Below the pieces are notes generated by a model. That model ran no database searches. It worked only from the letters and a program-made list of their open reading frames with translations, and was not told the DNA's origin. The position numbers were made by a program, and so were the translations under genes. A stretch of 64,000 nt of DNA from Lysinibacillus sphaericus OT4b.31 (lineage in GTDB: Bacteria; Bacillota; Bacilli; Bacillales_A; Planococcaceae). The DNA lies in contig NZ_KB933398.1 of assembly GCF_000392615.1 (NCBI RefSeq), positions 3,077,039 to 3,141,038 of the forward strand, read 5' to 3'. Shown piece by piece: positions 8,783-17,497 of the stretch. Within the stretch, counting starts at the first letter, position 1; each line of letters starts with the position of its first letter.

Positions 8783-9093
8783 CCTGCACTAGTTGGTTGG
8801 AGCGCAGGTGGAGGAGCGACTAGGAGACTGAAGCCATCATAGCTGTCAACTTAACAAAAATGTGTACTCTTTCGAAAAAGATGGTATGGATAAATACAAA
8901 TCTTTTTTGGAAGGAGTCATTTTTATGAAGACACCGAAAAATATACAGTTACTCCAAAAGAAATAAAACACACCATTCTTCTTGAAAAATTAAACAAATG
9001 AATGGTTGGAAATCTAAAGTTGACAGATATGGACTGAAGCCATGCCCGCGAAAAGCGTTCGCTGTAGCGGAAAGAAACGGGTTCATATAGAGT
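8778..9093 (-). repeat. GC-rich dispersed repeat, copy 3, split by a miniature element
   Basis: The two halves (8778-8837 and 9032-9093) are parts of the same repeat, separated by the 194-bp element. About 50 bp of the usual core (the CTTCTGCGGGAATAGC..CCCCGCAGG part) is missing. Its left edge abuts the IS1182 internal remnant and its right edge abuts a second short IS1182 5' piece. Confidence 0.7.
8838..9031 (+). mobile_element. IS231-like miniature element (MITE), copy A
   Basis: 194 bp. The left end is CATAGCTGTCAACTT; the right end, reverse-complemented, is CATATCTGTCAACTT, a 15-bp inverted repeat with one mismatch. It is flanked by a perfect 12-bp direct repeat, GACTGAAGCCAT (8826-8837 and 9032-9043). 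Inside are a ribosome site plus ATG (MKTPKN) and, in another frame, an ending (KEIKHTILLEKLNK, stop), as expected for an internal-deletion derivative of a transposase gene. CAT..TCAACTT ends and 11-12-bp target duplications resemble the IS231 group of IS4; that assignment is inferred. Confidence 0.8.
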
Positions 9094-9094
9094 C

Positions 9095-9150
9095 TTCAGT
9101 CACCATTTGATCAATTGGGCAGCATGTCTAATTGATCAAATGGTGCTATT
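9095..9150 (-). pseudogene. IS1182-family 5' remnant within a 16-bp inverted repeat
   Basis: On the minus strand, ATTAGACATGCTGCCCAATT and the following CAAATGGTGACTGAAGAC align base for base with the transposase start at 5693 (ATTAGAAATGCTGACAATGG). It has a stop codon and is cut off by the next repeat. The same stretch forms a 16-bp perfect inverted repeat (CACCATTTGATCAATT). Confidence 0.55.
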
Positions 9151-9183
9151 TTTCATCATCCTATCCATCACCACAATCATTTT

Positions 9184-9360
9184 TAGACGTACACGAGTTG
9201 CTTGGAGCGCAGGCGGCGACTTCTGCGGGAATAGCATGAGCTGAAGGCCCCGCAGGAGCGTAGCGACGAGGAGACTGACGCCATGCCCGCGAAAAGCGTC
9301 CGCCGTAGTGAAAAGCAACGGGTTCATATAGATAGTTCTATTTTAAAAGAAAAAAGACTG
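9184..9360 (-). repeat. GC-rich dispersed repeat, copy 2
   Basis: An essentially full-length copy running from ACGTACACGAGTTG to GGGTTCATATAGATAG. On the minus strand it starts immediately after the T-tract of the thioredoxin terminator. It includes the self-complementary CTGCGGG..CCCGCAG pair that could fold into a hairpin. Confidence 0.85.
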
Positions 9361-9383
9361 TCCAAAAGTAAATTTTGGACAGT
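9357..9383 (-). terminator. Terminator of the thioredoxin-like gene
   Basis: ACTGTCCAAAA pairs with TTTTGGACAGT; on the minus strand the stem is followed by CTTTTTTCTTTT. The dispersed repeat begins in this T-tract. Confidence 0.85.
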
Positions 9384-9395
9384 GACTTTGTAAAG

Positions 9396-9875
9396 CTATT
9401 TTTTTAATACTTCTGAATTAAAGAATGCACGTAAGTCTTCCTCTTGTAACGCACCTTCGAAACGATTTACCTCTTTGCCATCTTCAAAACGGATGAATGT
9501 TGGTGTTGCTTTAATGCCGTATTTATCCCATAACTCATCATACTCATAGACATTTATTTGCGCAATATCGACACCAAGCTCATCAGCAATTGGCATTAAC
9601 TTAGGTGTGAAAGCTTGACAGTGCACACAAATTGGACTGAAGAAATAAGCATTCACATCTTCACCTGCTTCGATTTTTGCTTCTAGCTCGTCAGGGAGCA
9701 TAATGTTTTGGTAATTTTCATCATCCAATTGGTCAATTGTTTCTTGTTTTAATTTTTTGTCACCGTATGGGTTATTTCCACTCGATAGTTTGTTATTGTT
9801 AGACACATTTGTTAGCACAATCACCGCTGCAAATAACACAACAATAATCGATCCGATAATTAATAGCTTTTTCAA
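9396..9875 (-). CDS. Membrane-anchored thioredoxin-like protein
   Basis: 159 residues. An N-terminal hydrophobic helix (about 3-22) anchors it, and the thioredoxin fold faces outward. The redox motif is CVHC (Cys83, Cys86), preceded by AYFFSPI and followed by a cis-proline loop KATPTF. It would exchange disulfides in extracytoplasmic proteins, in the manner of the Bacillus ResA/StoA/Bdb group; the specific partner is unknown. The start is TTG with AAGGAGGAG nine bases upstream. It is transcribed alone and closed by a strong terminator. No lipobox is present, so the anchor is an uncleaved signal. Confidence 0.85.
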   Translation of the reverse strand: MKKLLIIGSIIVVLFAAVIVLTNVSNNNKLSSGNNPYGDKKLKQETIDQLDDENYQNIMLPDELEAKIEAGEDVNAYFFSPICVHCQAFTPKLMPIADELGVDIAQINVYEYDELWDKYGIKATPTFIRFEDGKEVNRFEGALQEEDLRAFFNSEVLKK

Positions 9876-10072
9876 TGGACAAGCTCCTCCTTTTTCACAC
9901 TAAAACATCCTAGTTTTAGTGTATCCGGAATTGATTATAAAGTGTTTTGAAATCCTAGTAAACTAATTAGTCTTTGAACTTAAGATTTCTCACTATTCAA
10001 ACATAATTAAGATGTTTTTTGGAAAACTACTACCTATAAATGCTCAAAATGAATTTGGAGTGAAATGTAGCT

Positions 10073-12385
10073 ATGAAACACACTTTCCATCATGTTTTCA
10101 AAATTTATAAAAATGATATCCATAACATATTAACAAACTGGGTAGTTGCTGTCATTATTGGTGGACTCATCTTTTTACCTTCTCTTTATGCCTGGCTTAA
10201 TATTTACGCCTCGATGGACCCTTATGCTCATACAGCAAATATGAAGATTGCCGTTGTCAATGAAGACACCGGAGCAACTGTAAAGGGAGAAGATATAAAT
10301 ATCGGAAAGGAATTAACCGTTAATTTAAATGCCAATAAAAATTTTGCCTGGCAATTTACTTCAAGGCAAAAGGCTGTCGCTGACTTAAATAACGGCGACT
10401 ATTTTGCAGTCATCATTGTTCCAACTGATTTTTCCGAAAAGCTGACGTCAATTCTTACTGATAAACCGACAAAAGCGCACATCGATTATTATGTAAATGA
10501 AAAAATTAATCCGATTGCGCCCAAAATTACTAGTAAAGGAGCCAGTGTTTTAACCCAACAAGTTTCCAGTGAATTTATATCCACCGTCAATGGAACACTT
10601 TTTTCTATTTTCAATACACTTGGCGTTGAAATGGAACAAGACATCCCAGACTTTAGAAAATTTGAAAACTATATTTTCACCATCGAACAACATCTGCCAG
10701 ATATTGAATCATTTCTAACTCAAACATCCAAAGATGCGCAAAAAGCAGAAAAATTAATGAATCAAGCTACAACGCAAATCCCCGAAGTTCAAAAAATGAC
10801 AACTGACGGACTTACTACTGTTCAAAAAGGATTACAACTTATTAATGAGGCTGAAGCGGTGTTCAATAAATTATCTCCAATTGTCAAAAAGGATTTACAA
10901 ACCGTACAAAATATAGCAAATCAATTTACCCAACTTTTTGAAAAACTAGAACATGCCAATTTAGATACATCTGGCTTAACGCAAGCCAAAGAGGACCTTC
11001 AAAACCAAGTAAATTTGTCTCTGCAGAAAGTAAATAGCAGCATTCAAACACTCGAGGCATTAAAAAAATTAACCCAAGCGGAGACTGCGACTCGACAACA
11101 ACTTGAAAAAGATTTACAAAACGTGCTTACTTCACTTCAACAAACTGATTCACAAGATGTCATTCATCCGTTAGCAAGTAAGCAAATTATACAACAGCTT
11201 GAAACCCTTCAAGGCAATTTGCAAGTTAATCCTAGTATAAGCGATTATTCCTTCAGCTCACTAACTGCCTTAAATCAGCTAAAATCTAACCTAATAGAGC
11301 TATCTGGAAATTTACAGCAGTTGGGTCATGTAGATGAGGAGACCATAAAAAAAGACATAGCTGATGTACAACTAGTCGCACAAAACGCAGCAAATCGAAT
11401 AAATGAATTTCTTAGTTACTACGTTAATCAGCTAGAGCCACAAATTCAAACGACTTTGACAACTGCAAAAAATACATTAACAAATGCCTCCTCCATGCTG
11501 ACAAAGGTACAAACAATTATTCCACAGGCCACACAATTATTAACCAATGCGCAAAAAACATTAGCTACCGCAAATAATACCCTTGCTGTTGCACAATCAG
11601 ATTTTCCTACGTTAAGCAAAAAAATTATCGAACTGGCAAATAAGCTCAGAACACTTGAAAATGAAGCAGATCTATCCGAAATCGTGCAATTATTAAAAAA
11701 TGATGTTAATGCCGAACGAGATTTCTTTGAAGAACCCATTAAACTAGAAGAACATAGAATGTTCCCCATCGCTAATTACGGAACAGCTATCACACCTTTT
11801 TATACAGTGTTATCTATTTGGGTTGGTTGTTTATTATTGATATCACTTCTTGCAGTGAATATCCACCAGACAGAGCTCTATAGTGTGCGTGAAGTATATT
11901 TTGGCCGCTTACTAACATTTACTACTCTTTCCTTTATTCAAACACTTATCATTACAATTGGTGATGTTATCATGCTAGACGGTTCAATCAGTGCGCCCTA
12001 TTATTTTATATTATTTGGTCTTGTTATTAGCATTGTATTTGTCACAGTGGTCTACACGCTTGTGTCTGTATTTGGAAATGTGGGCAAAGCATTAGCGATT
12101 GTTATGCTGGTCTTGCAAATTGCAGGTTCAGGTGGCACATACCCTGTTGAATTATTACCAAAGTTTTTTCAATCCCTAAACCCATTTTTACCTTTTACCT
12201 ACGCAATTGAAATGATGCGTGAGGCAGTTGGTGGCATCATATGGACAAAAGTTTGGATAGATCTCACTTTTTTACTAGGGTTTTGGTTATTCTTTATACT
12301 GTTTGGTTTCTTCTTAAAAAAATTATTGAGCGAAAAAATGGAACTTTTAATGAACAAAACACGTGGTTCAGATATATTTCATTGA
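10073..12385 (+). CDS. YhgE/Pip-family membrane protein
   Basis: 770 residues with the YhgE/Pip (phage infection protein) layout. There is one N-terminal membrane helix (about 20-42) followed by LPSLYAWLNIYASMDPY, a family hallmark. A ~500-residue extracellular region follows, with long helical, Gln/Asn/Thr-rich coiled-coil stretches. The C-terminus has five or six membrane helices related to ABC-2 exporter permeases. Relatives include phage receptors and the membrane part of type VII secretion accessory systems; the role here is not fixed. No type VII gene is visible nearby. The SD is weak (GGAG about 14 bases upstream). Confidence 0.88.
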   Translation: MKHTFHHVFKIYKNDIHNILTNWVVAVIIGGLIFLPSLYAWLNIYASMDPYAHTANMKIAVVNEDTGATVKGEDINIGKELTVNLNANKNFAWQFTSRQKAVADLNNGDYFAVIIVPTDFSEKLTSILTDKPTKAHIDYYVNEKINPIAPKITSKGASVLTQQVSSEFISTVNGTLFSIFNTLGVEMEQDIPDFRKFENYIFTIEQHLPDIESFLTQTSKDAQKAEKLMNQATTQIPEVQKMTTDGLTTVQKGLQLINEAEAVFNKLSPIVKKDLQTVQNIANQFTQLFEKLEHANLDTSGLTQAKEDLQNQVNLSLQKVNSSIQTLEALKKLTQAETATRQQLEKDLQNVLTSLQQTDSQDVIHPLASKQIIQQLETLQGNLQVNPSISDYSFSSLTALNQLKSNLIELSGNLQQLGHVDEETIKKDIADVQLVAQNAANRINEFLSYYVNQLEPQIQTTLTTAKNTLTNASSMLTKVQTIIPQATQLLTNAQKTLATANNTLAVAQSDFPTLSKKIIELANKLRTLENEADLSEIVQLLKNDVNAERDFFEEPIKLEEHRMFPIANYGTAITPFYTVLSIWVGCLLLISLLAVNIHQTELYSVREVYFGRLLTFTTLSFIQTLIITIGDVIMLDGSISAPYYFILFGLVISIVFVTVVYTLVSVFGNVGKALAIVMLVLQIAGSGGTYPVELLPKFFQSLNPFLPFTYAIEMMREAVGGIIWTKVWIDLTFLLGFWLFFILFGFFLKKLLSEKMELLMNKTRGSDIFH

Positions 12386-12465
12386 TAATCGTCCTTGTCT
12401 TCTATATATGTTCAGTCGAACGATGATATAATGGAAGCATTGTAAACATGTAGGAGGCGCTATCT

Positions 12466-12975
12466 TTGAAAAAACTTACATCTATTTTTGTTATGGCATT
12501 ACTCGTTTTAAGTGCATGTGGAGAAGAAAAACAAGTAATTGAACAACAACCAACCGAATCACAAAGTGAAAGCTCACATGACGGGCATGATCATGCTTCT
12601 GGAGATATTCAGGAGGAAACTGCCGGTGCTGATGTGCTACCATCTTTTTTAGATAGTCAGTCAGAAAATATTCGACTGGTGTATCAAATTGCTGGTCAAT
12701 CAACAGAGATTCTAGAATGGATGCCATGTTACTGTGGTTGCGGTGAATCCGCTGGGCATAAAAGTAATTTGAACTGCTTCATTCAAGAAAAACGTGAAGA
12801 TGGGACAATGGTGTGGGATGATCATGGTACCCGTTGTATGGTATGTTTAGAAATTGCCCTACAATCAGCAAAAATGCATAAAGACGGTATGAGCCTAAAA
12901 GAAATTCGTCAAACGATCGATGACACTTATAAAAATGGCTATGCCAAACCAACTCCAACAGAGATGCCCGCTTAA
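12466..12975 (+). CDS. PCYCGC-motif lipoprotein
   Basis: 169 residues with a lipoprotein signal ending LSAC (Cys18), then a His/Asp/Glu-rich linker (HDGHDHASGD). The core holds the signature PCYCGCGE followed by GHKSNLNCF and a later CMVC pair. The Cys/His pattern suggests metal binding at the outer face of the membrane, but no activity is known to me. The start is TTG, with AGGAGG eight bases upstream. A TATAAT at about 12427 with a TGATG extension could be its -10. It has its own terminator. Confidence 0.85.
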   Translation: MKKLTSIFVMALLVLSACGEEKQVIEQQPTESQSESSHDGHDHASGDIQEETAGADVLPSFLDSQSENIRLVYQIAGQSTEILEWMPCYCGCGESAGHKSNLNCFIQEKREDGTMVWDDHGTRCMVCLEIALQSAKMHKDGMSLKEIRQTIDDTYKNGYAKPTPTEMPA

Positions 12976-12984
12976 AATACAAAA

Positions 12985-13007
12985 AACTCATCGTATTGAT
13001 GAGTTTA
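12985..13007 (+). terminator. Hairpin after the PCYCGC lipoprotein gene
   Basis: AAACTCATC pairs with GATGAGTTT around a five-base loop, just after the stop codon. The T-tract is short, so it may act together with the second hairpin at about 13010-13050. Confidence 0.6.
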
Positions 13008-13009
13008 AA

Positions 13010-13122
13010 CTATAGACAAACTCAAAAAATTGAGTTGTTTACAGTTTTTTTCTTTTAAACATTGAAGTATATATGAACCCGTTGCTTTCCGCTACGGCGG
13101 ACGCTTTTGCAGGCATGGCTTC
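13010..13122 (+). repeat. Dispersed repeat, copy 4, truncated, with terminator-like hairpin
   Basis: A hairpin (ACAAACTCAA and TTGAGTTGTTTACAG) followed by TTTTTTTCTTTT leads directly into the repeat start (TATATGAACCCGTTGC, then TTTCCGCTACGGCGGACGC). The repeat stops after GCATGGCTTCA and fuses to an unrelated sequence. The orientation is opposite to copies 1-3. Confidence 0.75.
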
Positions 13123-13223
13123 ATTTTGGACATCGCAAAGACCAAAAATGGAAGAAAATAGTTATTCGTAGCGTACTACTGTCGTTGCTAATAGGGGTTA
13201 TTCAAACTACTATTTCTGATAAA
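13107..13223 (+). pseudogene. Possible C-terminal fragment of a membrane protein
   Basis: The frame reads HFGHRKDQKWKKIVIRSVLL and SLLIGVIQTTIS: a basic stretch followed by a hydrophobic one, like the end of a membrane protein. It has no ribosome site, begins inside the truncated dispersed repeat and runs into a terminator. I read it as the tail of a gene whose front was replaced by the repeat. The parent family is unknown. Confidence 0.35.
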
Positions 13224-13228
13224 ATTTC

Positions 13229-13266
13229 AAAAGGTATTCGGCATGTGATCATTCCGAATACCTTTT
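13229..13266. terminator. Bidirectional terminator
   Basis: A perfect 13-bp stem, AAAAGGTATTCGG with CCGAATACCTTTT, flanked by T-rich sequence on both strands, between the fragment at 13107 and the convergent hydrolase gene. Confidence 0.8.
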
Positions 13267-13283
13267 GTCATCAATCTAAAAAC

Positions 13284-13820
13284 TTATTTAATGAGTTGTA
13301 ATACTGTTTTAAAATGTGCATGATCCGCTCTTTGAAGTAGCTCATATAGAATCATTTCTGTACTCGTCGGCAAAATCTCTAGTGCCTTCAATTTTTCAAG
13401 GCCAATCTCTTTGTTCGCCTTTGTTCGTGAAGATACGGCATCCACTACAACCTCGACCTCAAAGCCCTGCTCTTTTAACTGTCTTGCTGTTTGGTACACA
13501 CAAATATGTGTTTCGATACCTGTCACAATAAACTGTGTACGGCCGCTTGCCTTCATTGCATCGACAAAAACATCCTCCTGACATGCACTAAAGGCTATTT
13601 TAGCAATCGGTTGCCCCTGTAGGTGCTGTGCAATGTCTAGCGCTGTGCCACCTAAACGACTTGGATTTTGTTCGAGCCATAGAATGGGTACTTCCAGTGC
13701 GTTCATAGCCTGTACTAATTTTGCTACATTTTGAATGACAGCCTCACTGTCATCTACAATTGTCGCTAATTTGCCTTGTACATCAACCACAACAAGACAA
13801 GCTTCCTCTACTGTAAACAT
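13284..13820 (-). CDS. Isochorismatase-family cysteine hydrolase
   Basis: 178 residues. The catalytic triad of the family is visible: Asp13 (VVVDVQGKLA), Lys74 (IAKIAFSAC) and Cys107 (GIETHICVYQT), with the preceding cis-peptide VTGIE. It resembles YcaC-type single-domain hydrolases more than siderophore isochorismatases; the substrate is unknown. The start is the ATG with AAGGGGTG about seven bases upstream; an earlier in-frame start would place the ribosome site inside the gene. It is convergent with a gene fragment and divergent from serC, so it is transcribed alone. Confidence 0.85.
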   Translation of the reverse strand: MFTVEEACLVVVDVQGKLATIVDDSEAVIQNVAKLVQAMNALEVPILWLEQNPSRLGGTALDIAQHLQGQPIAKIAFSACQEDVFVDAMKASGRTQFIVTGIETHICVYQTARQLKEQGFEVEVVVDAVSSRTKANKEIGLEKLKALEILPTSTEMILYELLQRADHAHFKTVLQLIK

Positions 13821-14079
13821 TAAAACACCCCTTATCTCAATATTCACAGTTAATTATACCGAAAATTTTATGTTTATGTTGAGTTTTATGCTATTCCTTC
13901 AAGAGTCGGCGAATTGTCCAGAAGTAGCGCAAACCCTAAAAACGTATCGATTGTGTTTGAATTGTGTGCGTGCCTGGCACTATTATGCTCAAATATTGAG
14001 AATTTTATTTTTTCTCTTGAAAATTAAGTTATAATCCTATAAAGTGCATTTATCAAACAAAAATAAGGAGTGTACCATT

Positions 14080-15168
14080 TTGACACAACGTGCATACAAT
14101 TTTAACGCAGGCCCTTCTGCACTACCGCAAGAAGTATTAGAAAACGCTCAACAACAATTAGTGAACTTCCGTGAATCAGGTATGTCGATCATGGAGATGA
14201 GCCACCGTAGTGCAATTTTTGATGATGTACATAACGAAGCAATTGCTCTTTTGAAAAAACTTTATGCCATCCCCGAAAACTATGAAGTACTATTCCTACA
14301 AGGTGGGGCAAGCCTTCAATTCACGATGGTGCCAATGAACTTCTTACAGGCTGATCAAAAGGCTAGCTACGTATTATCAGGCTCTTGGTCTGAAAAAGCA
14401 ATCAAAGAAGCGAAATTTTTCGGTTTAGCTGTTGAAGCAGCAAGTACGAAAGAAAACAAATACCGCAATATTCCTGCATTGGCTGATATTCAATTCAATG
14501 AAGATGATGCTTATGTCCATATCACGTCAAACAACACAATTTACGGTACACAGTGGTATGATTTCCCTGAAACTGGTAATGTTCCATTAGTAGCCGATAT
14601 GTCTAGTGACATCCTTTCTAAACCAGTTGATATCAGCAAATTTGGTATTATCTATGCGGGTGCACAAAAAAATCTTGGTCCCTCTGGTGTTACAGTCGTA
14701 ATTATTCGCAAAGATTTACTTGAAAAAGCAAACAAAGAGATTCCAACAATGTTAAAATACACAACACATGCTGACAGTAACTCTTTATACAACACACCTC
14801 CGACATTTGGTATTTATATGTTAGGTGAAGTGTTGAAATGGGTTGAATCTAAAGGCGGCGTTGAAGCAATCGCGAAGCACAATGAAGTTAAAGCAAAAGT
14901 CATTTACGACGCCATTGACAATAGCAATGGCTTCTATACTGGACATGCAACGCCAGAAAGCCGTTCATTAATGAACATCACTTTCCGTGTCGCTGATGAG
15001 GAGCTAGAAAAACAATTCTTAGCTGAAGCAAAAGCAGCTGGTTTCGTCGGGTTAAACGGTCACCGTTCAGTTGGAGGCTGCCGCGCATCTACTTATAACG
15101 CAGTACCTTTAGAAGCTTGCGAAGCACTACGCGACTTTATGGTAGCATTCCAAAACAAACATCTATAA
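14080..15168 (+). CDS. serC: Phosphoserine aminotransferase
   Basis: 362 residues, the usual length. The N-terminal signature YNFNAGPSALP is present, as are LQGGASLQF in the cofactor phosphate loop and the PLP lysine Lys197 in YAGAQKNLGPSG. Near the C-terminus GHRSVGGCRASTYNA carries substrate-binding His and Arg. It converts 3-phosphohydroxypyruvate and glutamate to phosphoserine in serine biosynthesis. The start is TTG, nine bases after AAGGAG; an upstream in-frame GTG would include the ribosome site. It is not linked to serA here. Confidence 0.95.
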   Translation: MTQRAYNFNAGPSALPQEVLENAQQQLVNFRESGMSIMEMSHRSAIFDDVHNEAIALLKKLYAIPENYEVLFLQGGASLQFTMVPMNFLQADQKASYVLSGSWSEKAIKEAKFFGLAVEAASTKENKYRNIPALADIQFNEDDAYVHITSNNTIYGTQWYDFPETGNVPLVADMSSDILSKPVDISKFGIIYAGAQKNLGPSGVTVVIIRKDLLEKANKEIPTMLKYTTHADSNSLYNTPPTFGIYMLGEVLKWVESKGGVEAIAKHNEVKAKVIYDAIDNSNGFYTGHATPESRSLMNITFRVADEELEKQFLAEAKAAGFVGLNGHRSVGGCRASTYNAVPLEACEALRDFMVAFQNKHL

Positions 15169-15176
15169 TTTAACCA

Positions 15177-15217
15177 GCGGCGAATGATTATCTTAAAGAA
15201 ATCATTCGTCGTTTTTT
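15177..15217 (+). terminator. Terminator of serC
   Basis: CGGCGAATGATT pairs with AATCATTCGTCG and is followed by TTTTTT, directly after the stop codon. Confidence 0.85.
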
Positions 15218-15603
15218 GGCATTATTATAACAATCAATTACACCTCTATGTCGTTTCTCCATTCGAATTTTGTATCCCCCATTAAATATTAAAAAATCTA
15301 AATGCTCCATCTCCCACTTTTAAGATGTGTGAAGCTTCTGTGCCTAGCACCCTATTTTCAGTACAATAATACAATTGCTAAACGAAGGTAAACTTTACAA
15401 GGAAGAAAGAGGTAGGAAAACAAATTCATTTTATAGCATCCTTATCAGCTTGGGGATTCATACAACAGAATAATTTTTTAGAAAAATATAGTTTTTTAAA
15501 TGCTTTATCGGACATATTACCAATCTCCTTTCTTTCATAAATCATAGATTATAAGTGTAAGGCCTTAGCTTTACATTTACTATGGAGAAGGGAGGTCTTG
15601 TAA
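15218..15603. other. Gene-free spacer upstream of the cysteine-rich protein gene
   Basis: AT-rich, without a supported ORF. It contains a GTGCCTAGCAC near 15339, close to the GTGCCTGGCAC word at about 13969. It presumably holds the promoter of the following gene, which may be sporulation-controlled, but no clear -35/-10 pair was seen. Confidence 0.4.
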
Positions 15604-15975
15604 ATGGAGGATAGACGATATGGAACACATATGAACTGGGATCGTTGCAAATGCCAAAAACCTAGCAATTGTTGTAAAAAAGAGGAAAAATGTCACTGTA
15701 AAAAAGAAGACAAATGTCACTCTCATAAAGAAGACAAATGCTCAGACAGATTTGCTAACAATTGCAGAAGTTGTATTTGCGACCAACTAAGAAAATTAGA
15801 GGCTGGAACTCTAGTTGATATCTTCTTGTCAGGCGGTGGTAGCTTCCTTGGCTTGACTTTTATCAGCTTCAGTCCGCAAAATTGTTGCGCTTATTTCCTT
15901 GAGAATGGAACAGCAACTTCACCGCTTATTATAGACTGTAAAAAAATTGACGCTCTTCGCAGATTGTCTAATTAG
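15604..15975 (+). CDS. Cysteine-rich spore coat/exosporium-like protein
   Basis: 123 residues. Residues about 14-52 are Cys/His/Lys-rich with a short repeat (KKEEKCHCK, KKEDKCHSH, KEDKC). The rest, from CRSCICDQLRKLEAGTLVDI onward, is a compact beta-rich domain with GGGSFLGLTF, NCCAYF and a C-terminal IIDCKKIDALRR, resembling small self-assembling coat proteins of the CotZ/ExsY type and their relatives. It would be cross-linked in the spore surface. The GGGAGG ribosome site lies about nine bases upstream. The family is assigned by resemblance only. Confidence 0.6.
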   Translation: MEDRRYGTHMNWDRCKCQKPSNCCKKEEKCHCKKEDKCHSHKEDKCSDRFANNCRSCICDQLRKLEAGTLVDIFLSGGGSFLGLTFISFSPQNCCAYFLENGTATSPLIIDCKKIDALRRLSN

Positions 15976-15989
15976 TTTTTGAAGAGGCT

Positions 15990-16090
15990 GTTTAATTAGT
16001 CTTCAAACAACAATGCACGTCTTCCTATATGGTAAAAATCCGCTTCACTTTCCGCGGGAGTCTACGCGGATTTTTACCTTTGTATTAATA
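15990..16090 (+). repeat. Palindromic repeat related to the one near 450
   Basis: It shares TTCAAACAACAATGCACGTC and the TATGGTAAAAATCCGC core with about 445-500. In this copy GGTAAAAATCCGC (16030-16042) pairs perfectly with GCGGATTTTTACC downstream, giving a 13-bp stem with TTT after it. Confidence 0.6.
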
Positions 16091-16179
16091 ACAGATTACG
16101 CTTAGCCTATTTTACAGCTCTTTCGACGCTGGCTGACAACATCGATAACTATTTTTTCACAACCCCTTTTCCAAATAAA

Positions 16180-16213
16180 AAACCCTGTCAAAGTTTATTT
16201 TGACAGAGTTTCG
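16180..16213 (-). terminator. Terminator of the znu-zur operon
   Basis: On the minus strand AACTCTGTCAAA pairs with TTTGACAGGGTT, followed by TTTTAT. It overlaps the zur stop codon. Confidence 0.8.
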
Positions 16214-16623
16214 TGCTTACAATTTGGACATTTTCCGTAAATCTCAAATTTATGGTTTTCAATTTCATAATTAGGCAGTTTTTCTCCGAGCATTTCCATC
16301 GGGCAAAGATGCAGCTCTTTGACATTGCCACAGTCCATACAAATAAAATGATGGTGATGATGTTCCGACTCGCATTGCATACGAAAATTTCGTTCGCCTG
16401 ATAATTCCGTTTCTTCTAAAATGCCAAGCTTCACAAAAGTCGCCAGATTGCGATAAATCGTATCAAAGCTCATGCCAGGAAATTCTTTTTTCAGCACGTC
16501 TAATAAATCACGAGCGGTTAAATATTTATCCGTTGCCGCAAACATGTCTAATATTAATTCACGCTTATCTGTTTTTTTATAGCCGTTTTCTTTTAAAATT
16601 TCCCACGCTCTTGAAATATTCAC
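16195..16623 (-). CDS. zur: Zinc uptake regulator, Fur family
   Basis: 142 residues. The N-terminal winged helix ends with [16 protein letters not shown] (about 54-69). The C-terminal dimerisation domain has the metal-rich segment [14 protein letters not shown] and two CxxC pairs (Cys95/Cys98 and Cys132/Cys135) that hold the structural zinc. It represses zinc uptake genes when zinc is replete. The GTG start overlaps the znuB stop by four bases (GTGA), so it is translationally coupled and cotranscribed with the transporter, giving autoregulation through the Zur box upstream of znuC. The position matches zur in the yqf region of B. subtilis. Confidence 0.93.
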   Translation of the reverse strand: MNISRAWEILKENGYKKTDKRELILDMFAATDKYLTARDLLDVLKKEFPGMSFDTIYRNLATFVKLGILEETELSGERNFRMQCESEHHHHHFICMDCGNVKELHLCPMEMLGEKLPNYEIENHKFEIYGKCPNCKHETLSK

Positions 16624-17483
16624 AGTGCTGCCTCCCCTTGTTTTGCAGATAATTTGAATACTACTTTCTTAACTACGATTACCAGTAATAAAATCAAAAT
16701 CGAAGTGACTACAATTGTACCACCGGGTGCTAAATCCAAATAAAATGCACTCACTAAACCAATTAACACAGCTGTTTCACCAAAAACAATAGCATAGATG
16801 ATTGTTTGCTTAAAACCTTTTGCCAGGCGCATTGCTGCTGCAACAGGTAATGTCATGAGAGAAGATACCAGTAAAATACCCACGATTCGCATGCTTGCAG
16901 CAATAACGAGCGCTGTTACAATCATAAACAATAGATGTACCCAACGTGCAGGCAGGCCGCTAGCTTTCGCATATTCTTCGTCAAACGACAGCACAAATAA
17001 TTCCTTAAAGAATAAAAATAAAAAGACAATGACAACAACAGCAATCCCCACAACCACCCATAAATCCTGGCGTGATACAGCTGACACCGAGCCGAATAAA
17101 TAACTCATTAAATCCGTACTAAAGCCACTTGCAAGTGAAATGAATATCGCACTAATCCCAATCCCACCTGACATAATAATCGGAATCGCTAGCTCTTCAT
17201 AATGCTTATATAACCGTCGCAAGCGTTCTATTAAAATAGAGCCACTTACCGAAGCCAAGATACCTAAATAGATAGGATTAAGCATAGCAAACATTGCAAA
17301 CGATTGACTTACATACAAGCTACCTGCAATCCCAGCCAGTGTCACATGTGATAAAGCATCTGCAATTAACGATAATCTGCGCACTACAATGAATACACCG
17401 AGAAGTGGTGCAATTATGCCAATTAAAAGCCCTGAGAAAAAGGCGTTTTGTAAAAATTCATAGTTTAAAATTGCTTCAATCAT
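16620..17483 (-). CDS. znuB: Zinc ABC transporter permease
   Basis: 287 residues with eight or nine hydrophobic helices, of the ABC-3 metal permease family ([20 protein letters not shown] near the N-terminus, SHVTLAG loop). It forms the membrane channel for Zn2+ with ZnuC and an external binding protein. I start it at the ATG with AAAAGGAG about seven bases upstream, leaving 14 bp after znuC; the longer frame would overlap znuC. The binding-protein gene (znuA/adcA) is not in this operon and must be elsewhere. Confidence 0.92.
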   Translation of the reverse strand: MIEAILNYEFLQNAFFSGLLIGIIAPLLGVFIVVRRLSLIADALSHVTLAGIAGSLYVSQSFAMFAMLNPIYLGILASVSGSILIERLRRLYKHYEELAIPIIMSGGIGISAIFISLASGFSTDLMSYLFGSVSAVSRQDLWVVVGIAVVVIVFLFLFFKELFVLSFDEEYAKASGLPARWVHLLFMIVTALVIAASMRIVGILLVSSLMTLPVAAAMRLAKGFKQTIIYAIVFGETAVLIGLVSAFYLDLAPGGTIVVTSILILLLVIVVKKVVFKLSAKQGEAAL

Positions 17484-17497
17484 TACGCCTTCTCCTT

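Noticed and set aside
9136-9327. 63-codon minus-strand ORF
   Set aside because: It is the translation of dispersed repeat copy 2; the equivalent frame in copy 6 continues into unrelated IS1182 sequence.
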